Shown: positions 19,597 through 28,914, counted from the first letter of the stretch. The stretch: DNA of 34,481 bases from Desulfuromonadaceae bacterium (GCA_028686145.1 JAQUCQ010000003.1:1020-35500); one strand, 5' to 3'. The notes: generated by a model not told the origin, from the letters alone. Made by a program: numbers and translations.

Positions 19597-20919
19597 CTAA
19601 ACAGAATTACCTTTTTGAAAAATCACTTCTATTTTTTCACTTTCTTGCTCGATTCGCGCTAATAGCCTGTTCCACAAAGGGCGAATCTGCTTTCTAATAG
19701 ATTCTGAGTCCATTATTTTTGCAGCTTTATAAGCATACGATATAAAGTTTCTTCTGCCAACATAACCATATTTCTTGTAAAGTTTACTTCTGTAAAACTT
19801 AGAAGGTGGTAAACCATGTTTTAACCTAATTTTATCAGAATTCAGTTTTGCTTTTCCATAAAGATAAACTGAAGATTTCATGCGTTCAGAATACCGTGAC
19901 AGCGCTGCATTTCTAATCAAAATCCTTTGCCCATCAAACAAGAAGCCCAGATATTGCAGTGGTTTATCAGATATCAAATTACCAAAAGAATCAGTATGAA
20001 ATGTTCTAATTTCTTTTTTGTTTTGGTTGATTTCTAAATAATATTCGCTGATTTTCTTCAGAAGACAATCAATAATCTCATCTTTATTATTTACTGGAAC
20101 AATACAAAGTATATCATCGCAGTATCTAAGATACTTACCATCAACTGCATCCATTAGCTGATTTACTTCAGAATCAAATTTAATAAGGTAAATATTCGAT
20201 AAAAGAGCACTTATAGGTGAGCCTTGAGGTATGCCTTTATTTTGCTTGTTTTGATTGATTATACCGGCACGTCTTACTGTTTTTCTGAACGTATCTGAAG
20301 AACAAATCTTATGTCTTCCATTCCTAGGATTATTCAAGGGTATTTTTAGCAGTTTATAAAGCTCAGTCTTATTAACTTCCGAATATCTAGTTATTGATTT
20401 GTAAATGTTAAAATGGTCAGGAGGCAAGCTATTGGTTTCCAATATATATTGCCATGACTTCTTTAATTGTAAATGATTTAGTTCATCAAAGTATTTTGTA
20501 ATATCAAGCCCGATTGCTACACAACTTTTTCTTGACTTTATTTCATCAAAAGCCATTTTAGCAAAGTCTATATTCGATTTACCTAATTTTCTGAAAGCTA
20601 ATATATTTTTATCTAAGTTAAGTTCCTTTAGTTTAATCTCATACTCATTAGATAACAACTGCGAATAATAAGCATATATATAAGAATCAACATGAGATGA
20701 ATACGATATTTTTCTATTCTTTATGACAGTCTCGAGTTTATTTGTTTCTTTATTAAATTTAAATTTTCTAGTTTTTATTATGAAATTAATTGAGGGATAA
20801 AACGGATGGGATGCAATTTTGTCTGGTGATTCTACAAGCTTGATTGCGTTGTCAATAGAAATAGGCTGGTCGAAATGTAAATATGTTCTTTTTTTATGCC
20901 AGCTATATTCTAGTAGCAT
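19597..20919 (-). CDS. drt2: Antiviral reverse transcriptase, DRT2 (UG2)-like
   Basis: RT domain with PQGSPISALLSNIYL and YCDDILCIV; N-term YLHFDQPISIDNAIKLVESPDKIASHPFYPSINF matches the DRT2 family as recalled; solitary RT with ~290-nt structured upstream region. Confidence 0.82.
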   Translation of the reverse strand: MLLEYSWHKKRTYLHFDQPISIDNAIKLVESPDKIASHPFYPSINFIIKTRKFKFNKETNKLETVIKNRKISYSSHVDSYIYAYYSQLLSNEYEIKLKELNLDKNILAFRKLGKSNIDFAKMAFDEIKSRKSCVAIGLDITKYFDELNHLQLKKSWQYILETNSLPPDHFNIYKSITRYSEVNKTELYKLLKIPLNNPRNGRHKICSSDTFRKTVRRAGIINQNKQNKGIPQGSPISALLSNIYLIKFDSEVNQLMDAVDGKYLRYCDDILCIVPVNNKDEIIDCLLKKISEYYLEINQNKKEIRTFHTDSFGNLISDKPLQYLGFLFDGQRILIRNAALSRYSERMKSSVYLYGKAKLNSDKIRLKHGLPPSKFYRSKLYKKYGYVGRRNFISYAYKAAKIMDSESIRKQIRPLWNRLLARIEQESEKIEVIFQKGNSV

Positions 20920-21213
20920 TCAAAATGCCTTTGTTTAAGATAATAGCCAACCGAGAGGGAGTTAGATGGCGGCAGTCTACAATCTCCACTCTCGGCTAAA
21001 CCGGAACGATAAATTCGTTCATTTCACCGACAATAGTCGATTTAGCCGCGTATGCTAGAAATGATGTACAATACAATCAGGGAGACAATAAATATGTTAT
21101 ACAGCAACACATTCAGCGTCTGGCGTCTGCTGTTCACAGTTACGATGAAACTGCTACTTGACAGACTGCTGCATTTCCCTCGCCCCATTTGCTAGGCAAG
21201 GCAGTTTATATTT
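20920..21213 (-). ncRNA. Putative DRT2 template ncRNA
   Basis: Noncoding, densely paired: CCTTGCC/GGCGAGG, CAGTT/AACTG, ACAGCA/TGCTGT, three-way junction CGGCTAAA/TTTAGCCG enclosing CGAC/GTCG and GAACGA/TCGTTC, CCGAGAGtGGAG/CTCCCTCTCGG; weak -35 CTTAAA and -10 TATAAT upstream (21220-21225). Confidence 0.7.
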
Positions 21214-21419
21214 GAACTTATTATAAAAAAACTCAAGCTAAATTTAAGCACGAATCTTTAAAAGGAAGTCTTCCAATAAGCGATTTCAAACTTCTTTAAA
21301 GAATTTTTCAGGGATATACCAAAAGTAGATACCAACCTGATAAACGTCTTTATTTATTAAGTATTGCACGTTTCGTGTCTGTTTCATCCTTCATTGCGCT
21401 TCATTCTGTACTTCCACCG

Positions 21420-21730
21420 CACGCCAATCTGCACCATTCCCACAAATAATTTTCACGGTCTCCCCCAAATTTACGTGTCAATTCGGTTCCCCCAATAAAA
21501 TTACCACTACGTTTTGTCAGTCATTCGCAGACCGCCCCTTTTAAGGGGCTTTGTCATTTGTTCCAGTCCTTCATTCCGTTTCATTTCGGTAATGCTTTCC
21601 TTTGCAGTGATTGCCAGAGTTCCCCCGCTATTGCCCTGCTGTCCTTGTTTTCCCCCACCCCGACGAGTTGTGAGGGGTGAGGAAACTCAAGGAACAAATG
21701 CAGTACAAAACCACAAGCGGAGGGAAAAAA
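21420..21730 (+). promoter_or_regulatory. Structured leader L1 (copy 1 of 3)
   Basis: Aligns with 27132-27414 and 30622-30912: CACGCCAAT...ATAATTTTC.CGGT.TCCCCCA...CGGTTCCCCC..AAAATTA...GTCAGTCATTCG...; terminal stem-loop 21647-21686. Confidence 0.75.
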
Positions 21731-21973
21731 ATGAATGCAATCACTACAACAAATCAAAATCCTATTGAGAGGTTTCAGAAATCTAAGGAACAAATTGTTC
21801 ACCGTCAGTTGGAGCTGATTGAAGAACTTGTTCAGATTGACCTCCGCCTCATTGATTACCAGCGGAAACTTGACCTGTCGAGCCGTTGCGAGCAAATCGC
21901 CATTGTTGAGCTTGCAAACGCTCGAAGCCTTATCTTTAAGGCGCTCAGCCATATCCGCAACCAAGCAATTTAA
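21731..21973 (+). CDS. Small helical hypothetical protein
   Basis: 80-aa ORF with ggaggg SD following leader L1. Confidence 0.6.
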   Translation: MNAITTTNQNPIERFQKSKEQIVHRQLELIEELVQIDLRLIDYQRKLDLSSRCEQIAIVELANARSLIFKALSHIRNQAI

Positions 21974-22002
21974 CCAATACCAACAACAAGGGAGAATTTA
22001 CC

Positions 22003-22884
22003 ATGAACGTTTACGAAATCATCACCAACAAAATCATCGAGAAGCTGGAAACAGGTTTTATTCCGTGGCATAAGCCGTGGTCAGGTTCAGCCAGCAAAAA
22101 CGCTCCTCGTAATTTGATTACCGGTAAACAATATCGCGGTGTAAATGTGTTCCTGTTGAGCATGGCTGGTTATGCCTCCCCTTATTTTGCCACATTCAAG
22201 CAGATATCAGAAAAAGGTGGCTCGGTTAAAAAAGGGGAGCAGGGGCACATGGTCGTGTATTACGGAACCGCAGAACTGGAAGACAGGGAAACTGGCGACC
22301 CGAAGGTCATTCCATTTTTGAAGTATTACAAGGTTTTCAACATTGTTCAATGCGAAGGTTTGACCGTCCCTGTCATTGACGAGGATGCAGAAGAAAACGA
22401 GTTTCTGCCAGTTGACCAAGCCGAAGCGATTTTTAACGCAATGCCACAACGTCCTGAAGTTCATTTCGGTGGGAACCGTGCTTATTATTCACCCTCGCTT
22501 GATTACGTGCAGATGCCACAGAAAGAAAGCTTTGACACCCCTGACGCTTATTACAACACCCTTTTTCACGAATTAGCCCACATCACGGGACATGCAGACC
22601 GCCTCGCACGTAAGGGAGTGACCGAAGCCTCTTATTTCGGCTCACATGAATACAGCAAGGAAGAACTGGTCGCAGAAATGACCGCAAGTTTCCTGAGTGC
22701 CGAGGCAGGGATTGAAAGCACTTTTGAAAATAGTGTTGCATACCTCCAGAGCTGGATGCGTGCCCTGAAAAATGACAAGACCATGCTAGTTCGTGCCGCT
22801 TCTATGGCACAAAAAGCCGCTGACTTTATCCTGAGCCGTCAGGCAACGGCAACCGTAGCGGAACCGGACAAACTCGCAGCATAG
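22003..22884 (+). CDS. ardC: ArdC-like antirestriction protein (ssDNA-binding N-term plus zincin)
   Basis: MNVYEIITNKIIEKLETGFIPWHKPWSG (ArdC-N), LFHELAHITGHADR zincin motif. Confidence 0.88.
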   Translation: MNVYEIITNKIIEKLETGFIPWHKPWSGSASKNAPRNLITGKQYRGVNVFLLSMAGYASPYFATFKQISEKGGSVKKGEQGHMVVYYGTAELEDRETGDPKVIPFLKYYKVFNIVQCEGLTVPVIDEDAEENEFLPVDQAEAIFNAMPQRPEVHFGGNRAYYSPSLDYVQMPQKESFDTPDAYYNTLFHELAHITGHADRLARKGVTEASYFGSHEYSKEELVAEMTASFLSAEAGIESTFENSVAYLQSWMRALKNDKTMLVRAASMAQKAADFILSRQATATVAEPDKLAA

Positions 22885-23014
22885 ATAGCCAGCCGAAAGG
22901 GGGGAGCATACCTCCCCCCAGTGCTCTTAGATGTTTACTGGTAACTACTTATGATATATATTACTGATATTACTCAATAATACATATTATCAAAACGCAC
23001 AACAGGACAAAATT

Positions 23015-23641
23015 ATGAAAACTATTACAATTGGAAATTCAAAAGGCGGGGTCGGAAAAAGCACCCTTGCGTGCAACCTTGCAGTAGCCGTTGCACGGGA
23101 CGGGAAAAAAGTTGTGATTGTTGACGCAGACGTGCAGGGGTCAAGCCTTGCTTTCCGTGAAATACGGGAATCTGACGACATTGGAGCCGTCAGCATCACA
23201 ACCCCAACCATACATAAAGACATCACCCGACTCAATGCCGACCTTGTCATTGTAGACGCAGGGGGCAGGGACAGTGCAGCATTCCGCTCCGCAGTCGTTG
23301 CAAGCGACCTTTTTATAATTCCCATCCTGCCCAGTCTTTACGATTTCTGGGCAACGTCCGACACCTGCGGAATTCTGGACGAGGCAAGAACATACAAAGA
23401 CATCCAAGCCCGTCTTTTGATTAACCAGTATGTTCCGGGTACCGTGCTGGCAAGAGATATTGAACAAGCCCTTGCAGAATTTGCAGATAAAGCCGCACTC
23501 ATGCAAGCAAGGATTCCACGGCAGGAAGTGTTTAAACGTAGTCTGGTAAAGGGTTCAGGAGTTCAGGAGACTGACTCCAGAGGCAAAGCTGCTGCTGCAG
23601 TGAAAGCCCTTTATGATGAGATAATAAGTATTATCCAGTAA
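23015..23641 (+). CDS. parA: ParA-family partition ATPase
   Basis: NSKGGVGKSTLACNLA deviant Walker A, VIVDADVQGSSL, LVIVDAGGRDS. Confidence 0.92.
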   Translation: MKTITIGNSKGGVGKSTLACNLAVAVARDGKKVVIVDADVQGSSLAFREIRESDDIGAVSITTPTIHKDITRLNADLVIVDAGGRDSAAFRSAVVASDLFIIPILPSLYDFWATSDTCGILDEARTYKDIQARLLINQYVPGTVLARDIEQALAEFADKAALMQARIPRQEVFKRSLVKGSGVQETDSRGKAAAAVKALYDEIISIIQ

Positions 23642-23673
23642 TACAGATTACCCAATAACAGGAGTAATACAAA

Positions 23674-23931
23674 ATGCTACCTAAAAAACCTGAAAATAAG
23701 AAAACCGTAAGCCTTGACGATTTCATCGGTGGCGCAAAGGCGGAAACGGCACCGGCTCCACCAGCAGAGAAGCCACTGGGACGCCGTAAAGCCGCCGACC
23801 ATGAAGACTGGGAGCGGCAAACGTTCATAATTCGCAAGAGCCACCATCAGAAGCTGAAAGACTTCGCCTATACCGAGCGCATTACACTAAAAGAAGCACT
23901 TGATAAGGCGCTTGATGCTTTTTTGAAGTAA
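23674..23931 (+). CDS. RHH-like partner of ParA
   Basis: Basic/proline linker and TFIIRKSHHQKLKDFAYTERITLKEALDKALDAFL; immediately downstream of parA. Confidence 0.65.
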   Translation: MLPKKPENKKTVSLDDFIGGAKAETAPAPPAEKPLGRRKAADHEDWERQTFIIRKSHHQKLKDFAYTERITLKEALDKALDAFLK

Positions 23932-23954
23932 TACCTATTACCAGATAATACAAA

Positions 23955-24019
23955 AGCCCCTTCAAATGGGGCTAATGCCATAAAAAAGCCTGCCGGGGAT
24001 ATACCTGACAGGCTTTAAC
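23955..24019 (+). terminator. Two successive intrinsic terminator-like hairpins
   Basis: AGCCCCttcaaatGGGGCT and AAAGCCTGccggggatatacctgaCAGGCTTT. Confidence 0.65.
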
Positions 24020-24040
24020 ATTTTGATATTATTTGTAAAC

Positions 24041-24079
24041 CAAGAACGTTCTTGACAAAATTTTAATTTTGTATATAAT
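24041..24079 (+). promoter_or_regulatory. Consensus sigma70 promoter with overlapping palindromic operator
   Basis: Perfect 14-bp palindrome CAAGAACGTTCTTG (24041-24054) overlapping TTGACA (24052-24057), 16-nt spacer, TATAAT (24074-24079). Confidence 0.75.
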
Positions 24080-24296
24080 TACGCCCCTTGAATAAACGAG
24101 GGTATTTAATATTTAAACTATACCACGGGTCAAAATACAAATGCAATAACTTTTTTTGTAGTGCCCGTTTAAGGAGACACCAGCACCCAAAATTAAAATT
24201 TTGAAACACCTCATATCCTCCCGGTCCGGACCATCAGCACAGCAAACATAGATAGCCGCCAAGAACATTAATGCTTGGCTACATGAGGATACAACA

Positions 24297-24419
24297 ATGA
24301 ATAATGGATTTTTTAAAGAACGTCATTTAGGGGAACTGCGAAGCAAATCAAAGTCAAGAGGTGTAGCCGGAATTAGCAGGATAGAATTTCCCGTCATTAC
24401 GGGGGCAGTAAAACAATGA
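24297..24419 (+). CDS. Small 40-aa leader ORF coupled to the helicase gene (RepF-like position)
   Basis: MNNGFFKERHLGELRSKSKSRGVAGISRIEFPVITGAVKQ*; gagga SD; ATGA overlap with next start; below ORF-track cutoff. Confidence 0.55.
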   Translation: MNNGFFKERHLGELRSKSKSRGVAGISRIEFPVITGAVKQ

Positions 24420-25402
24420 AGGCATCAGAATTAGCAAAGAAGCGTCAGCAATCTTACAAGGAAGAAAAACTGGCACCACCACCTAAAATCTTTTTACCGG
24501 GTGAAGCAGAAGGGACACCAATCTTTTTAAAGCAGAGGAAGCACCGTTTAACAATTATCGGTGGAATGCCGGGAGCAGGCAAAACCGCATACACAACAAT
24601 TCAGACGGCTCTTTCACTGTCAGAACAGGGGTTCATTGTCCTTATTTGCACCTATGAAATGCATGAAGACGCAATTATTGACCGTCTTTGGTCAAATGGT
24701 CATGAGATACCATGTAATGATATTGACGATTACAAACTAACTGATATCGAGCTTGACGAGCTGGCTGCAGACAGTCGTTTGAACTGTATCTTTATCACCA
24801 CTCCTCGCACAGTTTCAGACGTTCACAAATACATCAATGAAAACATTTATGCAGACCCTGACCTGTACGACACAAAAAAGCCGGAGGTCGTAATAATTTG
24901 GGACTATTTACAGCGTATCCCTTTCCATTCAGAGCTTTCAGCTGCAAAAGACCGTGTTTCTGCCAATCTACAAGATATCCTTTCAATCAATAACACCCTT
25001 GACGTTCATAGTATTGTTCTGGCGTCTCTGAACCGCGAAGGCTATCACTTAACGAGCATGGAAGCCTTTAAGGAAGCAGGAGACATTGAGTCAGATACCG
25101 ATATGGCTGTGATAATGCGACTTGGATATCAAAAAGAAGGAAACTGGGTACCAGTTCCAAAGGAATTGTTAAATCAGGCAAGAAAAAACAAGCAAGTAAA
25201 CATTATATTCTCAATGGTTAAAAATCGCCACGGTGCAGAAGTTGAATATGTGATGGGTTTTGACAAAACAGTGCAAAAATTCAGACCTGAAACTTATGAT
25301 ACAGTTTTGATTGATGCAACAGATATATACAAAAAATCCAAGAAAGCTGAGGTGATAAAAAATAATAACAACGGGAAGGTGGTGAATAAAAATGGAAAAT
25401 AA
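24416..25402 (+). CDS. DnaB/RepA-like hexameric replicative helicase
   Basis: LTIIGGMPGAGKTAYTTIQTAL Walker A, EVVIIWDYLQRI Walker B, ASLNREGYHLTSMEAFKEAGDIESDTDMAVIM. Confidence 0.82.
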   Translation: MKASELAKKRQQSYKEEKLAPPPKIFLPGEAEGTPIFLKQRKHRLTIIGGMPGAGKTAYTTIQTALSLSEQGFIVLICTYEMHEDAIIDRLWSNGHEIPCNDIDDYKLTDIELDELAADSRLNCIFITTPRTVSDVHKYINENIYADPDLYDTKKPEVVIIWDYLQRIPFHSELSAAKDRVSANLQDILSINNTLDVHSIVLASLNREGYHLTSMEAFKEAGDIESDTDMAVIMRLGYQKEGNWVPVPKELLNQARKNKQVNIIFSMVKNRHGAEVEYVMGFDKTVQKFRPETYDTVLIDATDIYKKSKKAEVIKNNNNGKVVNKNGK

Positions 25403-26222
25403 TAATCAATTAGAACCATTTGACATAAATCAACTGTATTTAACAGGCGCACATCCAACAAGCACAGTATCACAAAGTAGATTACCCGCATTCAGCGGTG
25501 TAAAAAAGTCAAATTCAAATAAAGTTGAATTGATAATAATAGAAAATAGCTATGGAACATTGACTTATGAAAAATGCCGTCTAACTCAAAGACACAGAGA
25601 TATTCTTGACTGGATTTTTTCATTTTATCGTGAAGCAGAACAAAATGGAGACGGTTCAGTTACGTATTCATTTAATCCGTATGCCATGCTTAAAGATTTT
25701 GGACATGTAAAACCCGATATCGAAAATTTAAGAACATGGATAAAAGAATTGAGAACAGCTTCAATAACTGTTGAAACCAAGAAATTCAAAATTGAAACGT
25801 CAATTATAACTGAACATGGTTATAACAAAATGAATAATGGTCGAACAACTAAGTTTGGCGACGGTCATTTATATCAAATTACTATTTCACGTCGTTTTAT
25901 GCAATTTTTTGAAAACGATTTACATATTTTTTACAACAAACTATTGCCTGACATCTTAAAAATTAAATCCGCTGAAGTTAGAGCAATTGTAAGATTCTTA
26001 ATTACACAGAAAAAAATAACGAAGAAACTTGAAGAGTTGCTTTATTTTCTGGACGTTATCAATAACGGGCAAGACAAATCAAACAGATATAAAACAATAA
26101 GGCTGGTCAGGAATCTTTTGCAGTCAAGTGATATAACTAAAAAAATCGGAATATCAATTGATAAGAATGATATCGTCTCATACGTTCAACATGAATTTGT
26201 GTATTTCAAAAACCCTGCATAA
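25392..26222 (+). CDS. Replication initiator, RepC-like winged-helix protein
   Basis: Overlaps helicase end; followed by iterons; LTQRHRDILDWIFSFYREAEQ...YAMLKDFGHVKPD... initiator-like. Confidence 0.7.
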   Translation: MENNNQLEPFDINQLYLTGAHPTSTVSQSRLPAFSGVKKSNSNKVELIIIENSYGTLTYEKCRLTQRHRDILDWIFSFYREAEQNGDGSVTYSFNPYAMLKDFGHVKPDIENLRTWIKELRTASITVETKKFKIETSIITEHGYNKMNNGRTTKFGDGHLYQITISRRFMQFFENDLHIFYNKLLPDILKIKSAEVRAIVRFLITQKKITKKLEELLYFLDVINNGQDKSNRYKTIRLVRNLLQSSDITKKIGISIDKNDIVSYVQHEFVYFKNPA

Positions 26223-26269
26223 CATGAACTATGTGCACAAAAAACCACTTAAACCCGCATAGAATGAGG

Positions 26270-26355
26270 GAGTGGTAGAAAAGGCGTCGGTGAGTGGTAG
26301 AAAAGGCGTCGGGAGTGGTAGAAAAGGCGTCGGCGAGTGGTAGAAAAGGCGTCGG
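26270..26355 (+). repeat. Four iterons (probable oriV)
   Basis: Four exact copies of GAGTGGTAGAAAAGGCGTCGG at 26270, 26292, 26313, 26335 (spacing 22, 21, 22). Confidence 0.9.
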
Positions 26356-26401
26356 TCCTTAGAGCATTATAGAACTTATTTAGTTCTATAAGGATACACC
26401 A

Positions 26402-26442
26402 GAAGACGGCATAGGGTTTGCCCCTATCCCGCCTTCTTTACT
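26402..26442 (+). terminator. Terminator-like hairpin after iterons
   Basis: GAAGaCGGcATAGGGtttgcCCCTATccCGcCTTC followed by TTTACTTT. Confidence 0.6.
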
Positions 26443-27048
26443 TTAATCCTATTATTCTGTTTTTATCAGAAACCTGATTAAAAGCATATTAAAGATAAAA
26501 GCAGAATCAAAAACCAAAAAAAAATTGGCATCGCAAGGAAAAACTCTTTAAGGAAAAGCAACCTGATAATCTAAATCATGCAAAACCCCAAATGGAGAAC
26601 CAATATATATAAGGAGCATAAGACATTGTGGCGGCGGCCGGGCCGCTGCCGAAGACTTACAATTATTTCCCTCTTGCGATGCTAAGGACTTTATCTTGTA
26701 TGGTTGCGTCAGCCGGACCATGTCCCGCTTACACATAAAGGCTTTTATCGTTTGCAATTGATTTGTTCCTTGCGCCGTTAAAAGATTTCCCTTGCGAGGC
26801 TGATTTGTGCTTTTAATTTTAGTTCTTATGTCTTCAATTGGAGAGGAATCCTTTTGACAGTCATAATTCTCTAACTTCTCTAAATCATGGACACTTATTA
26901 GCACCACAGAAGCTTTTTTAAATACAAATCCATATCAAGACAAGCCTAAACCATGCTGGCGTTCCCCTACGGGGCATTCTGGCGGTCTTTGACCCAAGCC
27001 TAGAGTCTTGTTCCGTCCGGACGCCGGTCATTAACGCAAAACGCTAAA

Positions 27049-27073
27049 AGGGGGTATGTCTTACCCCCTTTAC
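27049..27073. terminator. Perfect GC-rich hairpin
   Basis: AAAGGGGGTA-tgtct-TACCCCCTTT. Confidence 0.55.
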
Positions 27074-27131
27074 AATCCCCCGCAACCGGCAGACTTGCTT
27101 AATTCATTCCTTCTTTCCACCTGTTTCAGTT

Positions 27132-27414
27132 CACGCCAATCAACTTCATTTTGCCAATAATTTTCCGGTTCCCCCAATTTCTTAACAGAAATCGGCACCC
27201 CCTGAAAATTACCGCTTTGCTTTGTCAGACATTCGTTGAACGCCTACCGGCTTTGTCATTCCTGCTCCTGCTTCCATTCAGTCAATCACGCACTGCGTCC
27301 AGATACTCAGCTTAGTTTTTGCGTGTGCCAGGTGTCCCTCCCCAGTTGAGTTTCCATCACCCCCGTTGCCGAGTGAGGGGTGACGGAAACTCAACAAACA
27401 TGGAGGAACACAAA
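27132..27414 (+). promoter_or_regulatory. Structured leader L2 (copy 2 of 3)
   Basis: See L1; terminal stem GAGTTTCCaTCACCCC/GGGGTGAcGGAAACTC at 27348-27392. Confidence 0.75.
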
Positions 27415-27960
27415 ATGAAAAATTCGCACACACCAAAACATAACGAAGTTGAGCCGAAGGGTTCAGAAAATCTAACAAACATGGTTAAGGAGACTACGAC
27501 AATGACACAGCAATCATTTACCACCACCCCCGTTTACAATATCCAGATGGTGAAGGAAAAAACCCTGCTTTACAACGGCAACCGCCTGACCGCACCGGAA
27601 CAAGCAGCTGCCGCCTTTTGTGCATTGGTTGGCGACCCAGACCGTGAGTATTTCGTTGCCCTCTTGTTGGACGGTAAGAACAAGATAACTGGCATTTATC
27701 AGGTATCACAAGGCTCCCTCAATCAGTCCATTGTGCATCCACGGGAAACCTTTAAAGCCGCCATCCTCGCAAATTCCGCCGCCATTATCCTCGCCCATAA
27801 TCACCCCTCCGGCGACCTTGCCCCCAGTCGTGAGGATATCGAAATCACCCGCAGATTGAAGGAAGCTGGCGACCTTCTTGGTATTAGAGTTCTTGACCAT
27901 GTAATTATTGACACTGAAACCCAGAATTACAAATCATTTACGGAAAGCGGTTTGATATGA
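27415..27960 (+). CDS. radC: RadC/JAB-domain protein
   Basis: AAIILAHNHPSGDLAPSREDIEITRRLKEAGDLLGIRVLDHVII (JAMM motif). Confidence 0.93.
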   Translation: MKNSHTPKHNEVEPKGSENLTNMVKETTTMTQQSFTTTPVYNIQMVKEKTLLYNGNRLTAPEQAAAAFCALVGDPDREYFVALLLDGKNKITGIYQVSQGSLNQSIVHPRETFKAAILANSAAIILAHNHPSGDLAPSREDIEITRRLKEAGDLLGIRVLDHVIIDTETQNYKSFTESGLI

Positions 27961-28122
27961 AGACAACCCACCAGCTGACAACCCCCTACGCCTGCGGAGG
28001 TGTAGGGGGTTCAAGACGGTAAGATAACAGGCGGAGCGCCCATTTTTAAAAAGCTTACTGGTAAACATATTGGCGAACTACCCAAAAACTACAAAACAAC
28101 TAAACTTTAAGGAGATTTTACC

Positions 28123-28914
28123 ATGTTCAACACAACCGACATCGCCATCAGAGACAACCTCGCCGCCATGATAAGCACATACAACCGAGCTCTGGCGGAG
28201 ATTGAAGACGCTTACTCCATTCTGGAACAAGCCCAGAACAAGCTCCGTAAAGCCTTTATTGACGGGAAGGGATACAGTTTTAACGTAATTGACCGGAATA
28301 ATTATTCTGATGTTGGCACAGCAGCCAGCGACAAAATAAAGGGACAAATCCAGAAATCAGCGTGGTCTCATGTGATTGAAAGGATGTCTCTCCGCCGTAT
28401 GCTATCAATCAAGCGCAGGGACGAGCTGGACAAGCAGATTGATAAAGGTGAGCTGCCTGAACTTACCATTGAAAACGTTGTTGCCTTATTCACTACCTCC
28501 GCCGAAAACGTGAATACCTACTTAACAGAAGCCGTGCATGAAGTTTTTGAGTTCTTGCGCCCCCACGGAAGCAAGCACAAAACAAACACTGAATTTGAAC
28601 TCGGTAAGAAAGTGGTTTTGACTTGGATGGTTCAGGAGGGATATGGAAAAAAGCCTTTTCGTGTAAATTATCACAGGGAAAAATACCTGACCGCTTTGGA
28701 TAACGTTTTTGCCATGATTGACGGCAAGCCCCCAATTAAAACCTATCACGGCGAACTATATGATTCTATCTGCGATACAGAAGACGGAATCGGCAAAACC
28801 CAATATTTCAAATTCCGCTGCTTCAAAAATGGCAATTTGCATCTGGAATTCTTGCGCCCTGACTTGGTTGAGCGCCTGAATGCAGTAGCAGGAGGAAACA
28901 GGCTGAAAAAGTAA
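28123..28914 (+). CDS. DUF4942 domain-containing protein
   Basis: C-terminal YFKFRCFKNGNLHLEFLRPDLVERLNAVAGGN typical of DUF4942. Confidence 0.75.
   Translation: MFNTTDIAIRDNLAAMISTYNRALAEIEDAYSILEQAQNKLRKAFIDGKGYSFNVIDRNNYSDVGTAASDKIKGQIQKSAWSHVIERMSLRRMLSIKRRDELDKQIDKGELPELTIENVVALFTTSAENVNTYLTEAVHEVFEFLRPHGSKHKTNTEFELGKKVVLTWMVQEGYGKKPFRVNYHREKYLTALDNVFAMIDGKPPIKTYHGELYDSICDTEDGIGKTQYFKFRCFKNGNLHLEFLRPDLVERLNAVAGGNRLKK

Noticed and set aside
19597-20919. Retron or group II intron RT
   Set aside because: No intron ribozyme or maturase domain seen; protein N-terminus and upstream RNA layout fit DRT2 better than retron msr-msd.
26270-26355. CRISPR array
   Set aside because: The repeats are directly adjacent (spacing 21-22) with no spacers; they fit iterons.
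26548-26907. 119-aa minus-strand ORF
   Set aside because: Lies across origin-like repeats and a GC-rich hairpin; composition and lack of SD do not support a gene.
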